From Doryteuthis pealeii (taxonomy: Eukaryota; Mollusca; Cephalopoda; Myopsida; Loliginidae): a DNA stretch of 64,000 nt. The position numbers were made by a program, and so were the translations under genes. This document shows, in pieces, positions 57,746-64,000 of this stretch. The stretch spans positions 55,385,287-55,449,286 of the forward strand of contig CM042157.1 in the NCBI GenBank assembly GCA_023376005.1, read 5' to 3'. Numbering within the stretch: position 1 is the stretch's first letter; every line of letters begins with the position of its first letter. Below the pieces are notes generated by a model. The model did no database searches, was not told the DNA's origin, and worked only from the letters and a program-made list of their open reading frames with translations.

Positions 57746-58098
57746 GAATAATCAAACTAAGTTCCAATTACCATCGAATTGGTAAGACACAGCAACAAGC
57801 AGTTGTAACTGAATACAAACCTGTCTTGTTGCAACCCTACTGCAGAATGACAGGGTATTTATGAAACTCCACAACATCATAGAAACCAAGCAGCCAATCA
57901 GAACTCAAGGAATGGAATCACCCAAATACATGAATGGACCATAAATACCAACTGTCTTGGACACTGCTTCAGTTGTGCTTAGCCAGTTTCTATTGATTGG
58001 TAAGACACGGCAACAAGCAGTCGTAACTGAATACGAACCTGTCTTGCTGCTGTGTCTTACCAATTTGACGGTAATTGGAACTTAGTTTGATTATTCTA
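57744..58098. repeat. Fold-back repeat with ~55-bp arms
   Basis: TAGAATAATCAAACTAAGTT and GGTAAGACACAGCAACAAGC on the left (57744-57802) are mirrored on the right (58043-58098). A third, direct copy of GGTAAGACACGGCAACAAGC with AACTGAATACGAACCTGTCTT begins at 57997. Confidence 0.75.
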
Positions 58099-58099
58099 C

Positions 58100-58780
58100 A
58101 GTTCATAGAACAATATGAGCATATTTTATCCGTTGGGAGATATTTATATATTCTTTTCTATACTACATGTATGCTTATTATGTAGATATTAAATGTTTCT
58201 GTATTTGTAAATGAATTAATCTTATCCTTCCTTCCAGCCATTCAGTATTAGTATATCATGAATTTACTATTGTTAATATTGGTCCTTACCAATATGACTA
58301 AATATCCTCCCTACCACCAAACAAACCAATATCTTAAAACTGAATGAAGGAAGGGAAATAAACTTTACTGTTATCATAATTAACTCTTATTTTCCTATAC
58401 CGCCTCATACCACCTGGCCGGGAGTCACATTTGTTTTTCTAATCCACCCCAAACGATAGCTTTTGTTTAAATGTAATATTGAACATAATTAGCAGTCTTT
58501 GATTTATGGGAAATAACAGGTAACTTTAAATGAAAAGACCATTTTTATCCATTTATTGATAAATCCTTATCGGATTGGGGCTCTGGAATTTTCTCAACAG
58601 GATGTTAAGAGTTGAAGTTTTAAATTTGTTTATAAATTATACATGTTAACATTTTATGCCAATATGAAAATTTTTGTACTGATAAATGTTCATTGTCAAT
58701 ATCCAAATTATTCAAATATCTGAAATGTGGGGACCTCATTAGGAAGTAATGGTGAACAAGTTGAAATAAAAGATCATTAT
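58100..58780. other. AT-rich intron, nothing recognised
   Basis: A possible SINE fragment (TTGATTCACACTGGGTGCCC) follows at 58795-58860. Otherwise nothing is seen. Confidence 0.35.
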
Positions 58781-59199
58781 GCATTGCATAGTGAGTTTGA
58801 TTCACACTGGGTGCCCAATTCTTGTGGCCATGTGAAGGATATTGTTGTTGTTTTTTAATGTAAAAGAAAATGATACCCCCACCCACCCAGGGATTCTTGG
58901 GAAACAATTAAAAATGATCAAAATATAGTATGAAATTCTTTGAAAAATAAAGTGGGTTAAACATTTTAAAATTTATATTACGGAATAATAAATAAGAATG
59001 TAAGAGGCTTTAATTTTTAAAAGTGGGATAAAGGGTATCTCTAGCACTTTAACCTTTTTTGAGAAATAGGCCACATGAGATATGGTTCATCATCAGACTG
59101 GACACACTACTAAGAAAATTCAAGGTAATTTTTTTTATTGAAGGTATCTCAACCATATGCAAAAGCATCTGCTTTAGAAATAGGGAAAAGATTTTTTCT

Positions 59200-60052
59200 C
59201 AATCTTTGTCAGCCGCTCACCGGCTATCTATTTGAAGCTGTACAAAGCTATGGTGCGGCCACACTTGGAGTTTGCATCACCGGTCTGGAACCCCTATCTT
59301 GCTCAGAATATTAACCTCCTAGAAACTGTACAGACGTGCAACCAAACGAATACCCTCCATCAGGCATCTACCATACTCTGAATGTCTTGCTGCCCTGGGA
59401 ATGGATTCGCTGAAACTTTGGTGTCTGGCAACTGACCTGGTAAATGCTCATAAGGTCAATAATCATCAACAGCAACCTTGAGCACCTTTTTGATCTCCAT
59501 CTTTCTAACACACGTGGGCATGCCTACAAAGTCAGAAAACAGCACTGCTCACGTGATTTTCGGAAACATTTTTTCACGCTCAGAATTGCGGAGACATGGA
59601 ATAAACTGCCCGCGTCTGTTGTAGGCTGCGAAGCACTGAAACTTTCAAAGCCTCCATGCTTCCTGTAGTCCGCCAACACTATACCTAATGCATCTTTCTA
59701 ACACACGTGGGCATGCCTACAAAGTCAGAAAACAGCACTGCTCACGTGATTTTCGGAAACATTTTTTCACGCTCAGAATTGCGGAGACATGGAATAAACT
59801 GCCCGCGTCTGTTGTAGGCTGCCGAAGCACTGAAACTTTCAAAGCCTCCATGCTTCCTGTAGTCCGCCAACACTATACCTAATGCCACCCTCCACATACA
59901 TATGCACACACGCGCACACATACATGCATATTACTACTGTAAACTGTTCATGTTCCTGACACTAATACATTATTCTTTGTACTTGACATGAGACTTTGAT
60001 GAGTTGTGGTGCACCTGAGCACTGTACACTACAGAATAAATTTCATTATCAT
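59200..60052 (+). pseudogene. CR1-like LINE 3' end with internal tandem duplication
   Basis: Near 59235 it reads LYKAMVRPHLEFASPVWNPY, later (59484 on) DLHLSNTRGHAYKVRKQHCS and FRKHFFTLRIAETWNKLPAS. These are closing blocks of a CR1/L2-like LINE reverse transcriptase protein. The second block is duplicated in tandem (59498-59690 and 59691-59884). A 3' UTR with ACACGCGCACACATACATGC and a final AATAAATTTCATTATCAT follows. Frameshifts and stops are present, and the element is 5'-truncated. Confidence 0.75.
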
Positions 60053-60055
60053 AAC

Positions 60056-60240
60056 CCCACTGATATTTTGCGCCCCAAAAATAAGGAGGGGTCAAAGTTA
60101 AATGACCTGAAAAAAAATCAGAAATCTTGAAATAAAATAATATGCATTATAAAATTCATTCATTGATAAATCAACACTAAAATCGGGTAATTCCCCGATC
60201 TTTGCTAAAAAATTTTCAATCGGGTGGATTGCTAAATTTA
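60056..60240 (+). repeat. Interspersed repeat shared with 46856-47050 and 63950-64000
   Basis: CTGATATTTTGCGCCCCAAA, GGGTCAAAGTTAAATGACCTG and TTCCCCGATCTTTGC match the other copies in order. It begins right after the LINE 3' end. Confidence 0.6.
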
Positions 60241-60244
60241 TTTT

Positions 60245-61480
60245 GTAAAATAAATACGCCTATGACAAAAAAATTGGCAGACCCTAAAATATAATCAATC
60301 CGAAGGTTAGACATTCCAATGCTGATGCTACTACATGTAATTTATTATTTTAGTCAATAATTGTTTACTAAGTTCTACAACACGCAACTAAATTTTATTT
60401 TTATTTGATTTTATAGCAAAAAGATATTAGATATCTTCGTTTCTGGCGACCAAAATTAATTTCACGTTCAAACACCGAATTATCTCCCTTATATTCTAAA
60501 CCTTAAAATAAATAAAAATGATTTTATTAAATTAACATATTCGCTGCTACCCTGGATATTTGAATCCTTAAATGCTACCTATGTTTTATGTAGTTAATAT
60601 TTTTAGAAATTCCTATATAAAGCTATTTATCTTTATTTTGGTAAATAAAATGAATTTCATTAACACATTATTCGTTACTACCTACTATATTTGGAACCCT
60701 TTCTTTACAAGGCTTTTTTCATTTTAATTTACCATTAGCATTAGAGTTTCCTTTAAGACTTAGGTTTTTGGGGGCTTCTTTTCAGTTTTAAACCTTTCTT
60801 CATATCTGATTGTAATCAGTGATTACACATCCACCTCCGCCTCACCCTTAAGTTTGGCAACAAGTCATAATGAGAATTTGGAAAAACATATCTCGATTCC
60901 AACATTTAATATCTTGCATCGGATTTAAAATTGGTTGTCCAAAGTCTGGAGACGCTTTGCTCAAGAGACCAAACATTTCCTCAAATAAGAGACGGAAAAA
61001 TCGACTTTACCGATGCTCATTCCTTAAAATAGCCACACATACATTTTGAAAGTCAATTAAATTATGGTTTGCCAAAAGATGAGTTTTGCGCAACATGGCA
61101 CTTAGTGATATTTGCGGAAATCCAGCAACATTTAATCAATATGTCAATGGAATTGACAAAATGTACGAATTTTTATTTTTATTTATAAATTCTCCGTATT
61201 AATGGCCACAATTTTTGTATTTCATGTGATCAGTAAGGCCAAGTAATAAAAAATGTGATTCATGTTTGTTTTTTAATGATACACAAGATGTTGTCATTCA
61301 CATTCACGACGAGAGTAAAATCTGACACAAGGCCAGGTTTAATGTGGGATCCCACACATACATGTGGATAAAGGCAAACATTACTTAGTTCCCTTGGTCT
61401 TGTCTTTTTATGATGCTCTCAGTGTAGATACTTCTCATGGAACATTGGATTCCTTGGTTCGGATATTGATTGTCTTAGTT
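60245..61480. other. AT-rich intron, nothing recognised
   Basis: No supported gene, RNA or named repeat. Confidence 0.35.
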
Positions 61481-61487
61481 TGGATTT

Positions 61488-61615
61488 CACGTGCTGTAAT
61501 GGGTTAAGAGGAAACTAGCAGATCATTGTTAGCGAGTTCGATTCTCAATTGGTGCCCCACATTTCTGGCCTTGTGTCACAACTAAGCAAGGGTTAGTAAA
61601 TAAATAACTTGTCTT
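61488..61615 (+). repeat. tRNA-derived SINE fragment
   Basis: GTGCTGTAATGGGTTAAGAG and GCGAGTTCGATTCTCAATTGG give A-box- and B-box-like parts, followed by 'CTGGCCTTGTGTCACAACTA'. A different head from 11992-12242, but a similar end. Confidence 0.5.
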
Positions 61616-61794
61616 AGTTTGGATTTCTTTGTTGCTCTTTTGAAGGGACCTTAAATGAAATTCTTATTTGTCATTTGTCTGAATTTTTTAGATGAGGCTT
61701 GATAATTTTAGATTTTTCGGACTGTTGTCTCCATACACAACATTTGTGCCCAATGGCCTTATTTGGGTATTTCTTGTTGTAATAGGAAACCTCC

Positions 61795-61880
61795 ATGAAG
61801 AAGGTCGGAGGGCACATTGATCGACCGAAACGTTGTGTAACAATAAAGATGAGAAAAACAGTCCGAAAATCTAAATAACT
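61795..61880 (+). repeat. Hammerhead-like stem-loop repeat
   Basis: ATGAAGAAGGTCGGAGGGCA, then GACCGAAACGTTGTGTAACA, forms a strong GGTCG/CGACC stem between ATGAAGA and GAAAC. The first core base is changed and stem I is absent, so it is at best a relic of a hammerhead. Same family as the end of 46376-46720. Confidence 0.45.
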
Positions 61881-61899
61881 ATCTAAATCTAAATTAATT

Positions 61900-62455
61900 C
61901 TCCTTAGTCTTAAGTTCTTAGCCCATATTTTAAAGGTATTTTTTAAATAAGAATTCATCTTTATTAGGTGCTTTGATAGAATAGAAAATAAATATAAATT
62001 TATCTTAGATGGCTGGTACTTTGACAGAATAGTCTGACCATAAAATATTTAAATAAATAAACTAAGTTACTCCTCCTTCGCATATGTAAACTTTTTAAAA
62101 TGTTTAAAAATTAATAACAAAATGGATAGAAAAGAAATGTTTGTTAAATAAAATATTGTTCGTTATTTTTATTTTTATTTTTATTTTAATTATTTTATTT
62201 ATTTAGATGAGCGGATTGTTTGGTTTATTTAAAATCAATTATCTTTTATTTCTCAAGTAGAATTCATTAAGAAAATAATTCCAACTTATTTTGCCGGCTT
62301 TTACCTCACTTGGGACGCAAATAAAACTGTCAACATCAGATTAATCCAATACCTTCAAAATAGTACTGGTCAATTATTAAAAAAAACAACTTTTCGTTTA
62401 ATTTAGTCAATAAATTATCCCTTTAAATAACTAAATAAGACTGTAAAAAAATATC
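61900..62455 (-). other. AT-rich first-intron sequence, nothing recognised
   Basis: No supported feature, apart from ATTTTTATTTTTATTTTTAT-like runs near 62170. Confidence 0.35.
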
Positions 62456-62461
62456 ACCTAC

Positions 62462-62500
62462 CTTGGACAAGTCTTATTTTCAATCTTTTCTTCCAGTTTC
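62462..62500 (-). other. Candidate 39-nt 5' exon of the dynein gene
   Basis: On the minus strand a T-run then ATAAAACAAG precedes, and AAG|GTAGGTGA follows as a good donor. It contains GAAACTGGAAGAAAAGATTG. One frame is open (KLEEKIENKTCP) but cannot be linked to the ATG at 48563 with certainty, so it may be 5' UTR. The acceptor is AAG-type and weak. Confidence 0.35.
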
Positions 62501-62777
62501 CTTGTTTTATATAGAAAAAAAAAATGAAAATGCAGTTTTACGTTTTTTTTTTATTTTAAAGCATAAGACAAATTACTTTTCAAAATTAAATATGGAATTT
62601 TAGTTTATTTTTCTGCGTTATACATTCAAATTCAAACTTGAAATGTTTTAAATTTTATTAATAAAAAATATTTTTTACCTTTTTTTTATGAATTGTTATA
62701 CTACTTTATGAACAAGAATACATTAAAACTTTTTTGATACAACCATAATTTTAATAATTATATATGTAGCAACGTAC

Positions 62778-62865
62778 CTTTTTTTCAATTTTCCGATTCA
62801 AATAAACACGGATAAAAAGGTAAAGAAAACATAAAAGCCGCGTTTATTTTTAAACTATGACACGC
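62778..62865 (-). other. Candidate non-coding first exon of the dynein gene
   Basis: It ends in a consensus donor AAG|GTACGTTG on the minus strand. The 5' edge is arbitrary, placed just below the promoter motifs. TGTTTATTT near 62808-62800 resembles a FOX-family site, of interest for a ciliary gene (FOXJ1 drives such genes in other animals). There is no transcript evidence. Confidence 0.35.
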
Positions 62866-62867
62866 TT

Positions 62868-62886
62868 TCCGCATGCGCCAATAGAA
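62868..62886 (-). promoter_or_regulatory. Candidate promoter: CCAAT box plus NRF1-like palindrome
   Basis: TTCCGCATGCGCCAATAG on the plus strand overlaps an NRF1-like GCATGCGC and CCAAT (ATTGG on the minus strand). It is one of very few CpG-containing patches in the last 3 kb. It lies directly upstream of the candidate first exon on the minus strand. Confidence 0.4.
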
Positions 62887-62889
62887 ATT

Positions 62890-63185
62890 GTTTAATTTCA
62901 AAAGTTTTTTGTTTTTGTTTGTTTTTTGTATTTTGTTTTTTACTTTTTGTCGGTTAATTTAGCTTTACGACATAAAACCCAATGGTAGAGAATCATTCTA
63001 AAAAGAGTTTATTGCGCCATTCTTCCTAGTAGACAAGTCCTGCCAAAACATGAAAATCAGCATTGTCGTTTAAATAAATAAAATATAATGACATTTATTT
63101 ACAAAAACTTAGTCGACCACTGGTGGTGATAAATTAAACAAAACTACAATATAGGATATTTACAATAGGTATACCCAAAAATTCG
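62890..63185. other. Upstream sequence, nothing recognised
   Basis: T-runs near 62905-62950. No gene seen. Confidence 0.3.
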
Positions 63186-63189
63186 GCTG

Positions 63190-64000
63190 CTACGAATTTT
63201 AAAAACGAATTAAAATTAATTAAATCGATTATTTAAAGGTCAAATTTTTGTCTGAGTCGAAAAGTAGTAACATAAGCAAAAAAATAAAAATAATATTACA
63301 CATCTAATTTATTTTTAATACATTTAAAACGATTTTTTGGTCGATTTCGATCAAGATGGCCTTTTTTTGCTTAAAATCCATATTTACAAAATAAATTGTA
63401 ACATTCGCGGTTGCAAAATAATTTACCAAAAATCAGGGAATTATCCGATTTTAATGAAATTTTCAGTATTGATTTATCAATTAAATCAATGAAGTTTATA
63501 ATGCATCAGTTATTTTATTTCAAAACTTTAATTAAGTATTTCTGCTATGATGAATCAATAAAATTCATTTAAAATATGAGCAGCAAAATTTTAAGTTTAA
63601 ATGTCATATTATTAGATTCTAAAAAAATAATTTCTAATAACTACTTTACTTTAGCATCAATCACCCATATTTTTTGGTCGAAAACTGTATTAGAAATTTA
63701 GCACCCCCGCTTTCAAACGGAACAAATATTGATGTATATTTTTTCTTTTATAGAATAATAGCCAATTAAATAATTATCAAAATGAGTATAAAAAAAATCT
63801 CCAAAAATTATTTTTTTAGTTTTTATTTTCATTTTATTTTTCAATTTTCGGTACTTATCAGATCAGATTCTTTTTAAAAAAATTTCTTCTATTCACACCT
63901 TCAGATTTTTGACTTTTTATTTATGCAGAAAATAGTATCAATCACATATATACCACACCGATATTTTGCGCCCCAAAAGTAGGGAGGGGTCAAAGTTAAG
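63190..64000 (+). repeat. Long interspersed repeat, runs off the window
   Basis: It matches 46100-46350 at its start and 46722-46900 at its end (from about 63800). An inverted piece of the same family is at 63425-63530 (ACCAAAAATCAGGGAATTAT). It continues past base 64000. This copy lacks the SINE present at 46376-46720. Confidence 0.6.

Noticed and set aside
61795..61850. Second active hammerhead ribozyme
   Set aside because: The first core base is changed and no stem I can form, so I keep it only as a hammerhead-like relic.

Overview
The window is AT-rich, gene-poor invertebrate nuclear DNA. It is packed with SINEs, LINE tails, mariner/Tc1 relics, fold-back elements and microsatellites, and the only genes with introns have long introns. 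Several short repeats look like families I know from cephalopods: tRNA-derived SINEs of the OK/OR kind, and a short 'TTGGTTGGTT ... ATGGCATGTCAACC ... GGGTTATTT' repeat. I therefore infer an octopus-like cephalopod. That is recall, not a search result.

The one host gene I can support lies on the minus strand. It is the N-terminal part of an axonemal dynein heavy chain (inner-arm type, most like DNAH6). Six coding exons with consensus splice sites join in phase into an open reading frame of 292 codons: 48366-48602 (ATG at 48563), 34956-35132, 31683-31788, 28624-28747, the 1974-2121/23366-23510 exon, and the 66-188/21473-21595 exon. A candidate promoter (CCAAT plus NRF1-like) and two non-coding 5' exons lie at 62.46-62.88 kb. 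The gene continues left of the window.

The main large-scale structure is a duplication. Bases 1 to about 14648 (copy A) recur at about 21412 to 36033 (copy B) in the same orientation, almost base for base, and carry the last five of those exons. Copy A ends by folding back: 14652-18195 is the reverse complement of 11031-14567, with an 84-base loop, and runs straight into a 100-N gap (18196-18295). The copies differ mostly by short indels. Each copy breaks dynein exons that the other keeps intact, so I think the duplicate is mainly an assembly artefact (a second haplotype plus a fold-back read at a contig end). A true 21-kb tandem is not excluded.

Mobile elements by region: inside A and B are a retrotransposon pol relic (-) facing away from a gag-like relic (+), a nearly 500-bp perfect-arm palindrome, a tRNA-like Pol III head followed by an apparently intact hammerhead ribozyme, the GIY-YIG end of a Penelope-like element, a TIR element holding a mariner relic and a SINE, and LINE tails. 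18.3-21.4 kb holds a promoter-like patch, a Tc1 relic, an unexplained GC-rich island and microsatellites. 36-48 kb holds tandem repeats, SINEs, a fold-back element with inward telomere-like repeats and a TIR MITE. 48.8-52.55 kb is a complete, young LTR retrotransposon with gag but no pol. 52.6-64 kb holds more SINEs, two mariner remnants, a LINE 3' end with an internal tandem duplication, and a long interspersed repeat.
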